NCBI RefSeq assembly: GCF_001968815.1
Contig: NZ_MIEQ01000046.1
Span: forward strand, 267,803-331,802
Direction: 5' to 3'
From: Motiliproteus sp. MSK22-1
Lineage (GTDB): Bacteria > Pseudomonadota > Gammaproteobacteria > Pseudomonadales > Balneatricaceae
Length of the DNA: 64,000 nucleotides
Shown here: in pieces, positions 36,053-44,453 of the stretch
Position numbering within the stretch: position 1 is the stretch's first letter
Layout of the letters: every line of letters begins with the position of its first letter
Notes under the pieces: model-generated
The model's input: the letters and a program-made list of their open reading frames with translations, nothing else
What the model was told of the DNA's origin: nothing
Database searches by the model: none
Made by a program: the position numbers and the translations under genes

Positions 36053-37600
36053 CTAACCCTCTCCCTCGCCAATAGTTGATACTGCCGTATCCCGGTCTTT
36101 AACTGACTTGCTACTACGCAGCTGAGCAAGCATAGGAACCAGAATCACAACAATTGCGACGACGAAGATCCCCAGTGTCAAGGGACGCTCCCAGATGAAT
36201 GCTAATGATCCATCGTAGATAGTCAGAGAACGACTCAGGTTATCTTCCATCAGGCCGCCAAGAATATATCCCAGTAACATCGGTGCCATTGGGAAGTCCA
36301 GCAACTTCAGAAAGATAGCGACAACAGTGATAATCACCATCATGTGAATATCGAAGGTATTGAAGGAAACCAGATAGACGCCAATGATTGAGAAAAACAA
36401 AATCAGCGGAATCAGGATAGGACGAGGGATAACCAGTAATCTTGAAATATAGGGGATTAATGGAAGATTCAGGATCAGCAACACTATATTGCCAAAATAC
36501 ATGGAAATAATAACTGACCAGAATACATCAGGGTTATCGACAAACAGGCGTGGTCCCGGCTGTATCCCGTAAGCAATAAGTGCTCCCAGCATAATCGCTG
36601 TTGTTCCTGAGCCAGGAATACCCAATGTTAACAACGGCACAAATGATCCTGTAGAAGCGGCATTATTTGCTGATTCAGGAGCAGCCAGCCCCCGTAGAGA
36701 ACCTCGTCCAAACTTCAGTTTCTCCTTAGCTGAAGCGAGGTTGCGCTCCAATCCATAAGCAAGAAAGGATGCGATAGTGGCACCTGCTCCAGGAAGCACT
36801 CCAACAATAAATCCAAACACAGACGAGCGGGCTACGGTCGGAGCTATTTCTTTAATTTCTTCACGACTGAGTTTCATAGAGCCAAGTTCACTCATGTCCA
36901 TATCCGGTTCTTCTTCGTTATGTTTGCCCCTAAGAACCGTCATCACCACTTCCGTTAGCGCAAAAGTCGCCATGGCTAATAACAGGAAGCTGATCCCGTC
37001 AATAAGATTGATACTACCAAAGGTAAAACGAGGAGTTCCTGATGTCACATCCGAGCCTACTGTAGCAACCATCAATCCAAACACAGTCATAATCAACGCT
37101 TTTATGACCTGCCCTTTACCGGAGAAAGCTGCCACAGCTGTCAGTCCCAAGACCATCAACGCAAAATAGTCACTGGACTGAAAGCTCAACGAAACCGTAG
37201 CCAGTGCCGGTGCCGCAAACAATAGAATAATCGCCCCGACAGTCCCTCCGGTAAACGAAGAATATGCAGCAAGAGCCAGCGCTTTACCTGCTTGCTTCTG
37301 CTGGGCCAAAGGATAACCATCAAAAGAGGTTACCACTGTGCTGGCGCAACCAGGCGCATTGATCAGGATGGAAGAGGTTGAGCCCCCGAAAACGGCTCCA
37401 TAATAGACTCCGGCCATCAGAATAATTCCTGAGGAAGGATCGAGACCGTAAGTGATTGGTATCATTAACGCTACCGCAGAGATTGGACCCAGTCCGGGAA
37501 GCATTCCAATAAATGTACCAGCAAAGCAACCCACCACGACCATCATCAGGTTAAAAGGCATAACCGCAGTGGACAGCCCGGTAAATATTCCGTCTAACAT
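36053..37600 (-). CDS. tctA: Tripartite tricarboxylate transporter, large permease TctA
   Basis: The protein has 515 residues and about eleven membrane spans. It shows the TctA signature GMLPGLGPISAVALMIP near the N-terminus and the repeated GVLPGAGATIASFLAYG in the middle. It forms the channel for tricarboxylate or related organic acid uptake with TctB and TctC. It is the last gene of the operon, 18 bases after tctB. Confidence 0.93.
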   Translation of the reverse strand: MLDGIFTGLSTAVMPFNLMMVVVGCFAGTFIGMLPGLGPISAVALMIPITYGLDPSSGIILMAGVYYGAVFGGSTSSILINAPGCASTVVTSFDGYPLAQQKQAGKALALAAYSSFTGGTVGAIILLFAAPALATVSLSFQSSDYFALMVLGLTAVAAFSGKGQVIKALIMTVFGLMVATVGSDVTSGTPRFTFGSINLIDGISFLLLAMATFALTEVVMTVLRGKHNEEEPDMDMSELGSMKLSREEIKEIAPTVARSSVFGFIVGVLPGAGATIASFLAYGLERNLASAKEKLKFGRGSLRGLAAPESANNAASTGSFVPLLTLGIPGSGTTAIMLGALIAYGIQPGPRLFVDNPDVFWSVIISMYFGNIVLLILNLPLIPYISRLLVIPRPILIPLILFFSIIGVYLVSFNTFDIHMMVIITVVAIFLKLLDFPMAPMLLGYILGGLMEDNLSRSLTIYDGSLAFIWERPLTLGIFVVAIVVILVPMLAQLRSSKSVKDRDTAVSTIGEGEG

Positions 37601-37618
37601 AAGGTTATCTCCGGGTTA

Positions 37619-38077
37619 TCATGAAAACAGCCGACCGGGTGCCAGATAAATATCCAGCAACTGCACCAGCACCAGCCAAAAAATAAACACAAAGGGTACA
37701 GACGCAAGTAACAGCGTCTTAATACGGCGCTCGCCTAACAGCCAATAGCCACCGATCAGAAATAGCATTGATGACAGCAAGAAGCCGATCCAGTCCAGAG
37801 TCAGTCCAAACAGCACCATCAAAACCAGCAGTTTGCCAACCAGCTCAAAATCATACCCAAGAAGACGCAGCCGTTTATTCGAATCCTGCTTGGCGCTGGC
37901 TAACAGCGCTAAAGAGAATAAACCACAAAGCCATGCCAATATGGTTGGCAGTGAGCGTGCGTTAAAGGGCTCAAATTCATCCCCCGGGATCAATGGTATC
38001 TGGCCAGCGTGATAGCCATAGACAACGGAAACACCGAGAAACACCAGCCCGCCAATATGGTCTTTGGTTAAAATCAT
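37619..38077 (-). CDS. tctB: Tripartite tricarboxylate transporter, small permease TctB
   Basis: The protein has 152 residues with four hydrophobic spans (for example LLVLMVLFGLTLDWIGF and LLASVPFVFIFWLVLVQLL). The position between tctC and tctA and the size fit TctB. A hairpin at 38090-38110 lies just before its ribosome site. Confidence 0.88.
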   Translation of the reverse strand: MILTKDHIGGLVFLGVSVVYGYHAGQIPLIPGDEFEPFNARSLPTILAWLCGLFSLALLASAKQDSNKRLRLLGYDFELVGKLLVLMVLFGLTLDWIGFLLSSMLFLIGGYWLLGERRIKTLLLASVPFVFIFWLVLVQLLDIYLAPGRLFS

Positions 38078-38089
38078 GGAAGTATCCTC

Positions 38090-38110
38090 TGGTGGAGAGG
38101 ACCTCCACCA
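38090..38110 (-). other. Intercistronic hairpin between tctC and tctB
   Basis: TGGTGGAG and CTCCACCA form a perfect 8-bp stem with a five-base loop, just upstream of tctB. Such structures after a binding-protein gene often protect its message so that more of it is made than of the permeases; that role is inferred. Confidence 0.55.
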
Positions 38111-38180
38111 TCTTCGAATAAATTATCGAGAGGCACCTAAGACAATTAAGCACCCCTGATTGTACTACCGTTCAGAACTG

Positions 38181-39194
38181 TTATAGAAAACCAAGTTCTT
38201 TCATCAAGTTACCAACAATTTGCTCCTGCTGCTCAAGGAAGGAGACAAACTGTTCACGAGGCTTGAAGATCTCAGTCCAGCCATTGCGATCCCGGACGGT
38301 GCTCCATTCATCAGTGCTATACATTTTTTCGAGCGTATTGGCGTAATCATCAGCCATTTGGTCAGACAGCCCTGGAGCGCCAAAAAAACCGCGCCAGTTA
38401 ACAAAGGCAACATCGTAGCCAAGTTCTTTTAGCGTCGGTACATCTTTCGCAACAGGAACCCGTTCATCAGATGTCACTGCAAGTATTCGTACCTGTCCAG
38501 CTTTAGCCATCTCCAGTGCTTCACTAAACCCGGTAGATAGCACTTGAACTTCTCCACTCAGCAGACCAGCCATTGCCTTACCACCCGCATCATAGGGTAC
38601 ATAGCGGACTTTTTTAGGATCTCCTCCACCGGCTTTAAATGCCATGGCTGCAACCAAGTGATCCATACCGCCCCGTGAAGAGCCACCTGCCACCTTTACT
38701 TTACGTGAGTTCTTATTGAAATCTTCTACCAGTTGATTAAAGCTTTGATACTTGGAATCGGTATAAACAACAAATGCTGCATAGTCGCCAATCGTGGCGG
38801 CAATCGGTGTTAAATCGCGGAAAGACTGCGGAAATACCTTTTTCAACGATCGAATGACAATCGGTGTGGAATTAACCATCAGAGTGTTTTTGGATTGCTC
38901 AGCGGCTTCAATCAGATGTGCGATTGCTTTTCCGCCACCACCACCGGACATATTCTCATAAGAGACAGTGTCAATGAGTCCGGCCTTGGACAGTGCTTCC
39001 CCTGTACCTCTAGCGGTTCCATCCCAGCCTCCACCAGCGCCACCAGGAATCAAAAAATGGACTTCATCGACTGCATGAGCATTCATTGCCATACCCGCAG
39101 TTAAACAAGCCGCCATTGCTCCGGCCAGAATGCCTGTACGCTTTCCATCAAACTTCTTGGACAATGCCTTGGAGAACTCTTTAGTTAAGAGCAT
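38181..39194 (-). CDS. tctC: Tripartite tricarboxylate transporter, binding protein TctC
   Basis: The protein is 337 residues from ATG 39194, which has GAGG nine bases upstream; an ATG five codons earlier has no site. A long basic N-region precedes a hydrophobic signal (GILAGAMAACLTAGMAM) with cleavage after NAHA. The mature protein has the Bug/TctC fold, with the ligand loop IPGGAGGGWDGTARG near its start and the GMDHLVAAMAF segment. It captures the organic acid in the periplasm. First gene of the operon, divergent from the two-component system. Confidence 0.92.
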   Translation of the reverse strand: MLLTKEFSKALSKKFDGKRTGILAGAMAACLTAGMAMNAHAVDEVHFLIPGGAGGGWDGTARGTGEALSKAGLIDTVSYENMSGGGGGKAIAHLIEAAEQSKNTLMVNSTPIVIRSLKKVFPQSFRDLTPIAATIGDYAAFVVYTDSKYQSFNQLVEDFNKNSRKVKVAGGSSRGGMDHLVAAMAFKAGGGDPKKVRYVPYDAGGKAMAGLLSGEVQVLSTGFSEALEMAKAGQVRILAVTSDERVPVAKDVPTLKELGYDVAFVNWRGFFGAPGLSDQMADDYANTLEKMYSTDEWSTVRDRNGWTEIFKPREQFVSFLEQQEQIVGNLMKELGFL

Positions 39195-39395
39195 GGTTAT
39201 TAACCTCATCGTTATTGTTTTGTTTTGGTTCCTCCTCAGAGTAGCTCTTCAGAAAAACGGTTAGAAGTTTCTGAAATTAATGACTTTTTAGTCTTTAAAA
39301 TACATTTTGTTCATAAAGTTTACGGGCCATTGACAGCCTGATGGATTAACATCTAAGTCAAACTATACTAATAACAATATATAAAGCTCTCTAAC

Positions 39396-41072
39396 ATGGC
39401 CTGCCTTTTGAACCGTTTAAAGCTCAGCACATTCAGATTAAAAACCCGAATGATTTTGATACTGGGGCTGATGGCACTACTTCAAACGGGATTTATCGGC
39501 GTTTTTGCCGTTCATTACATAAGCACTTCGCTAGAAGAACAGATTGGCCAGCGTGCACTACATGTAGCTAAGACTATCGCTGCCATGCCGGAGGTTGTCC
39601 AAGCTGTACAGCAAAAAGACACCGCCTTTCTAATCCCTCTTTCCTTGAATCTGGCTGAACAAACAGATGCACGCTTTATCGTCATCGGAGACCGCAACGG
39701 CATCCGACTGGCCCACCCGACTGCAGCAAAGATCGGAAAGTCGATGCACGATGATGACAACGAAAGCAATGACCGGGCATTGATTCAGGGTCGAGGTTTT
39801 ATCTCTAAGGCAGAGGGTAGCCTGGGCATGTCTATGCGTGGAAAAGCTCCCATCTACGATCAGGTAGGCGAACAGATTATCGGGGTGGTTTCCGTTGGTT
39901 ACCTGCTCAACCGTGTCCAAACCATTATCGATAAATACCGGATGACGATCTTTCTGGTGATCGGTATCGCCTTTGTGGTCAGTGTTTTTATAGCAATTTT
40001 GTTTGCAAGGCATTTCAAAAAAGCTATTTTTGGCCTTGAGCCTGAAGAAATTGCCAGGATGTTTGAAGAGCGAAATGTCACCTTACAGACAGTACGCGAG
40101 GGCATCATCTCCATTGACAAGAGTGGCCACATAGCAACGTTTAACAAAACAGCGATCAAAACCCTGGATCTTGATCCTGCTGCCCCGCTTTCCGGACGCC
40201 CTATTCAGGAAATACTCCCTGAGAGCGAAATGCTGGATGTACTAGCGACCGGAGAACCACAATTCGACCAGGAATTTCACCTGAAAAATCATAGTCTAAT
40301 CGTTAACAGATTACCGATTAGAGGAGAGAACGGCGAAGTTACCGGTGTTGTATCAAGTTTTCGTCGCAAGGACGAACTCGATATGGTCAGTCGCAAGCTG
40401 ACCCGAATACAGCAATACGCTGAAACACTGAGAAGCCAGTCTCACGAATATTCCAACAAGCTGCATACTATCGCCGGACTGATTCAAATTGGTGCGACTG
40501 ATAAGGCGCTTCAGGTCATTGGTCAGGAAACTGTAGACCACCAGGCATTGATTCAACTGCTGCTGAAAGCGGTCCCTGATCCGGTCCTTGCCGGTTGTTT
40601 GCTAGGTAAATATAACCGTGCTCGTGAACTGGGGCTGCACTTAAAGATAGACCCGGAGAGTCACATGACGGATCTACCGGACCAACTGCCACGAGAGCAA
40701 TTGATGAGCATTCTTGGAAACGTTCTGGACAATGCACTGGAAGCCACTTATCGAAACCACGGAGCAGGAGGCCAGGTTGTTCTTTCAATGACCGACATAG
40801 GCAATGATCTCATTTTTGATGTAGAGGACCAGGGAGCAGGCATCCCAGAAGAACAGAAGCAGCATATTTTTGAAAAGGGATTTACCAGTAAAAATGAAGA
40901 CGGTCACGGCTACGGGCTACACCTGGTACAGAGCTTGATCACTGGTCTCAGTGGCAGCATCTGCATTGAACCGGCAGATACGGGTGGCAGTCGTTTTATA
41001 ATCTATATACCTAAGATACCCACTCCCAGCGTACAGGCACAGCAACCCAGCTCAGGAGTTCAATCAGCGTGA
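39396..41072 (+). CDS. CitA/DcuS-type sensor histidine kinase
   Basis: The protein has 558 residues. A span at about 19-40, a periplasmic PAS-like (Cache) sensor with the FIVIGDRNGIRLAHP segment typical of CitA/DcuS, a second span at about 185-207, a cytoplasmic PAS domain, a phospho-acceptor His350 in SQSHEYSNKLHTI, and a HATPase with VEDQGAGIP and GHGYGLHLV. It probably senses a di- or tricarboxylate and controls the divergent tctCBA operon. Confidence 0.92.
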   Translation: MACLLNRLKLSTFRLKTRMILILGLMALLQTGFIGVFAVHYISTSLEEQIGQRALHVAKTIAAMPEVVQAVQQKDTAFLIPLSLNLAEQTDARFIVIGDRNGIRLAHPTAAKIGKSMHDDDNESNDRALIQGRGFISKAEGSLGMSMRGKAPIYDQVGEQIIGVVSVGYLLNRVQTIIDKYRMTIFLVIGIAFVVSVFIAILFARHFKKAIFGLEPEEIARMFEERNVTLQTVREGIISIDKSGHIATFNKTAIKTLDLDPAAPLSGRPIQEILPESEMLDVLATGEPQFDQEFHLKNHSLIVNRLPIRGENGEVTGVVSSFRRKDELDMVSRKLTRIQQYAETLRSQSHEYSNKLHTIAGLIQIGATDKALQVIGQETVDHQALIQLLLKAVPDPVLAGCLLGKYNRARELGLHLKIDPESHMTDLPDQLPREQLMSILGNVLDNALEATYRNHGAGGQVVLSMTDIGNDLIFDVEDQGAGIPEEQKQHIFEKGFTSKNEDGHGYGLHLVQSLITGLSGSICIEPADTGGSRFIIYIPKIPTPSVQAQQPSSGVQSA

Positions 41073-41172
41073 TAACCCATGTTTTGCTCAGACACGCCGT
41101 TTTTACAGGCGACTAAGCCTTAGCATTAATCAATATTCAACGCAGACCAGCTATCGAGACCATAATAATAAA

Positions 41173-41868
41173 ATGAATACAATAAAGATTGTAATCGCGG
41201 AAGATGATCCACAAATCGCTGAAATTCAAAAACGATTTGTCGAGCGAATCCCCGGATTCGAACTGGTAGGTATCGCCCACGGGCTCGAAGAGGCTAAGGA
41301 CTTAATTGAAGTCATTCAACCGGAACTGCTGCTGTTGGATATCTACTTTCCAGCCGGAACCGGACTGGATTTGTTACGGACATTACGGATAGAGAACCAT
41401 AAAACCGATGTCATATTAATTACCGCTGCCAAAGAAGTATCGACGCTGAAGGAAGCGTTGCATGGTGGGGTTTTCGATTACATTCTCAAGCCCTTGGTAT
41501 TCGAACGTTTACAAGAGTCTTTAACTAACTACTTACGGCACTTGGAAAAACTGAAAGAACTGGAATCATTGGCACAAACAGATGTAGATACGCTGTTGCC
41601 AAGAGGACAAAGCTCAGTCCCAGTTAAAACCATCCCCACTCCTGTAACACTGCCAAAGGGGATTGATGGCCTTACGCTGAAAAAAGTGCAAGACGTATTT
41701 GATGAAGAAAATTTTATGAACGCCGAAGAAGTTGGCGGACATATAGGCGCCAGTCGAACCACTGCTCGGCGTTATCTGGAGTATCTGGTAAGCACTGGTA
41801 CCTTGCAGGCAGATATCAGTTATGGCTCGGTAGGCCGACCAGAACGACGCTATTGTCTGGCTAAATGA
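41173..41868 (+). CDS. CitB/DcuR-type response regulator
   Basis: The protein has 231 residues. The receiver domain has the acidic EDD, the phospho-Asp in LLLLDIYFPAGTG and the Lys in YILKPLVF. The C-terminal part has a helix-turn-helix (AEEVGGHIGASRTTARRYLE), as in CitB and DcuR. It lies 100 bases after its kinase and is expected to activate tctCBA. Confidence 0.92.
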   Translation: MNTIKIVIAEDDPQIAEIQKRFVERIPGFELVGIAHGLEEAKDLIEVIQPELLLLDIYFPAGTGLDLLRTLRIENHKTDVILITAAKEVSTLKEALHGGVFDYILKPLVFERLQESLTNYLRHLEKLKELESLAQTDVDTLLPRGQSSVPVKTIPTPVTLPKGIDGLTLKKVQDVFDEENFMNAEEVGGHIGASRTTARRYLEYLVSTGTLQADISYGSVGRPERRYCLAK

Positions 41869-41924
41869 GTAAGCGCTCTGATCGTCTTCTGGCTAACGGT
41901 GTGGATTTATTCAAAAACTTTTAC

Positions 41925-42353
41925 TCAAAAAGGTTTTACAACGACAAACACCAGTATTGGTACGAAAATCAGCAACGGCAATTCGTTGTACAGGCGAAAA
42001 TATCTGCCACTCTTATTCAATGTATGACTTTGCATCTGCTTGAGAAAAAAACGACAACTACCATGAAAAATGATCAGAAGGACCACAAATAATAACTTTG
42101 CGTGTAACCAGCCCCCTGAGAAACCATACCCCAGCCACAACCAGATACCCAGCCCCAGAGTAAACACTGCCATGATCGTCATAAATCCATACAGCTTACG
42201 GGCCATGATTTCCAAACGACTCACGTCCTGACCTGCCGCACGACCTTCTACGTAGTGAACGAATATTCTAGGAAGATAAAATATGCCAGCCATCCAGCTG
42301 GTCATTGCCAAAATATGAAAAGTCTTGTACCAAAGCATCTTATCGCTATCCAA
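41925..42353 (-). CDS. hemJ: HemJ-like (UPF0093/CopD) membrane protein
   Basis: The protein has 142 residues with four hydrophobic spans. The start, MLWYKTFHILAMTSWMAGIFYLPRIFV, has the conserved His and Arg of the HemJ family, which converts protoporphyrinogen IX to protoporphyrin IX in haem synthesis. The length matches HemJ. No haem gene is nearby, so the assignment rests on sequence pattern alone. Confidence 0.8.
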   Translation of the reverse strand: MDSDKMLWYKTFHILAMTSWMAGIFYLPRIFVHYVEGRAAGQDVSRLEIMARKLYGFMTIMAVFTLGLGIWLWLGYGFSGGWLHAKLLFVVLLIIFHGSCRFFLKQMQSHTLNKSGRYFRLYNELPLLIFVPILVFVVVKPF

Positions 42354-42438
42354 AGGCTATTACGTAAGCTGGTACAGTGTAAACGGCGGTGCCGAAAGTT
42401 CAATCTCATTTCAGCAACTTATAAGAAATGTCAGGTCT

Positions 42439-44193
42439 TCAAGACGACGCCAGTTTGTTATGAAAAAAGCAAGCTTGATTAGCACCACGATCCTTGGCCA
42501 AATACATCGCCAGGTCTGCTTTTTTAATCAGCTCAGAGGCCGTAACAGCATGCAGGGGAAATATCGATATCCCCATGCTAATTGTGATGTCTACAACCCC
42601 ACCACCCGCTTTAAAGACTCCCTCTCTGACGGCTCTCAGCAGCTTCTGAGAAACCCTATCGACTACATCAATACGCTCCAGATGTTCAAGAACAATAATA
42701 AATTCGTCTCCTCCTAACCGGGCCAGTGTATCACTCTTCCTGAGAGGTTGTTTTAGCCGCTGACACACTTCGACTAACACCTGATCACCAGCATCGTGCC
42801 CAAAACGATCATTGATCGGCTTAAAACCATCAATATCAATAAAGAGCACGGCTACATAGTCATCATTTCTCTTCGCCTGCGCCAACGCATGTTCCAGTCG
42901 ACTGGTTAACAGCAATCGATTAGGAAGGCCTGTCAGTGGATCATGGTAGGCTTTAAGACTCAGCGCTTTGCCGTAACTACCGATCTCACCCAGATCCAAC
43001 AGAGTGATTATATGCCTGTCTATTTCTTTACCTGCCAGGGTGTCAGGATCTTCCGGGAATCCCACTGACTCGTTATCCATCGTAGGAACAGTATTAAGTG
43101 TTAATAGGTAGGGTCTGGATTCGCCTGTTCGGTGGACACCAATCATTTCACCTTTCCAGGTACGTAAAGATAAGACGGTACGAAGTGGTATTTCTTCTGG
43201 GGAGTGGTGCAACAAATAATCCGCAGGAAGACCGATCATGCTGTTGGCTTCATAACCAAATGTTCGGTAGGTTGCAGGATTGGCATCACTGATAATCGCA
43301 TCTGGAGTCAAAATAAGGCAAGGGTCTGAAGTGACCTGAAAAAGCAAAGCTGCCTGCATTCTGTTTCGCTCACCTTCTCGCTCCTGCGTAATGTCGCGAC
43401 CAATACCCAGCAAGCCTGTCAGTTGCTGGTTTTCATCAGTTACAGGAACCTTGGTCATTGATAACAGACGTCGTCGACTGTTGTTATAGGTAACCCACTC
43501 TTCATTCTGGCAAACTTTATTGGTGGTAAAGACCTGTAAATCCTTTTCTCTAATGTGATTTGCCGACTCTACAGACATCAAATCAGAGTCTTTCTTACCG
43601 ATGATGTCCTTTTCAGGAAGGGAAACAAATTGCTGGAAAGCAGTGTTACAGCGTTGATAAACACCATCAGTATCCTTAAAAAAGACGAAATCCGGCGTGC
43701 TATCGATAATCAACTGAGAAAGTTCCATTTCTTTCTTTACTGCCTGTTCTGCTTTGTAGGTACAACTGACGTCCCTGGCATTAACAACAACTCCGGATAT
43801 TCGACCGGTGCTCTCACGATATGGAACAAAGGTTGACTGTACGATTCGTTTCTCTCCTCGCGGTGACACAACCTCAGCGTGAAACTGCCCAACCGTCCCG
43901 TCTTTAAGTGTTTTATCCAACCGAGGTTTCAAAGATTTTTCGAATCGATCAAGACCATGCAAATCCCATACATGCAAACCAACTATTTGAGACTCCGGCA
44001 TTTCGAATAGATCAACGTACCCCTTACTGACAGCAAGATAGCGATACTCAAGATCAACAAAGGATACAAAATCCTGAACGTGCTGAAGTATTGAGCGGTA
44101 AACTTCCAGCGACTCCTCAATGGAGCTGGAGCTATCAGCCCCGTAACGCTGTTTAGATGATGACTTGGATTTGTTGCTATTAACTTTATACAA
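42439..44193 (-). CDS. Three-PAS diguanylate cyclase
   Basis: The protein has 584 residues. There are three PAS-like domains at about 30-150, 155-275 and 280-395, and a C-terminal GGDEF domain (about 415-580) with an intact RLGGDEFII motif. No membrane span is seen, so signals are sensed in the cytoplasm. It makes c-di-GMP. A PAS-linked GGDEF without an EAL domain fits a pure cyclase. Confidence 0.92.
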   Translation of the reverse strand: MYKVNSNKSKSSSKQRYGADSSSSIEESLEVYRSILQHVQDFVSFVDLEYRYLAVSKGYVDLFEMPESQIVGLHVWDLHGLDRFEKSLKPRLDKTLKDGTVGQFHAEVVSPRGEKRIVQSTFVPYRESTGRISGVVVNARDVSCTYKAEQAVKKEMELSQLIIDSTPDFVFFKDTDGVYQRCNTAFQQFVSLPEKDIIGKKDSDLMSVESANHIREKDLQVFTTNKVCQNEEWVTYNNSRRRLLSMTKVPVTDENQQLTGLLGIGRDITQEREGERNRMQAALLFQVTSDPCLILTPDAIISDANPATYRTFGYEANSMIGLPADYLLHHSPEEIPLRTVLSLRTWKGEMIGVHRTGESRPYLLTLNTVPTMDNESVGFPEDPDTLAGKEIDRHIITLLDLGEIGSYGKALSLKAYHDPLTGLPNRLLLTSRLEHALAQAKRNDDYVAVLFIDIDGFKPINDRFGHDAGDQVLVEVCQRLKQPLRKSDTLARLGGDEFIIVLEHLERIDVVDRVSQKLLRAVREGVFKAGGGVVDITISMGISIFPLHAVTASELIKKADLAMYLAKDRGANQACFFHNKLASS

Positions 44194-44453
44194 ATCGCAG
44201 CTCCCTATCTAACGTGACTGCAGAGCAATCATCCTTCCTGTAAAACTGATGTGCGATGACAACCAAGATTAATACTAGACGATAAAGTCAGCTCTATCAT
44301 TTTTGAACGTTATCCAACGATCGCTACAGATAAAAGCAACACTAAGGTTATGCCCTCTGACATACAGTCTCTTTCATAAGAAACGCTGTACTTTTTATAA
44401 ACAGAAGAATCCTGTCTGTAAAAATATCAGGGGGCATTTATCTACGTCTTAGT

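Noticed and set aside
41865..42092. 75-residue frame overlapping the end of the response regulator
   Set aside because: It runs antisense into the HemJ-like gene and has no motif.
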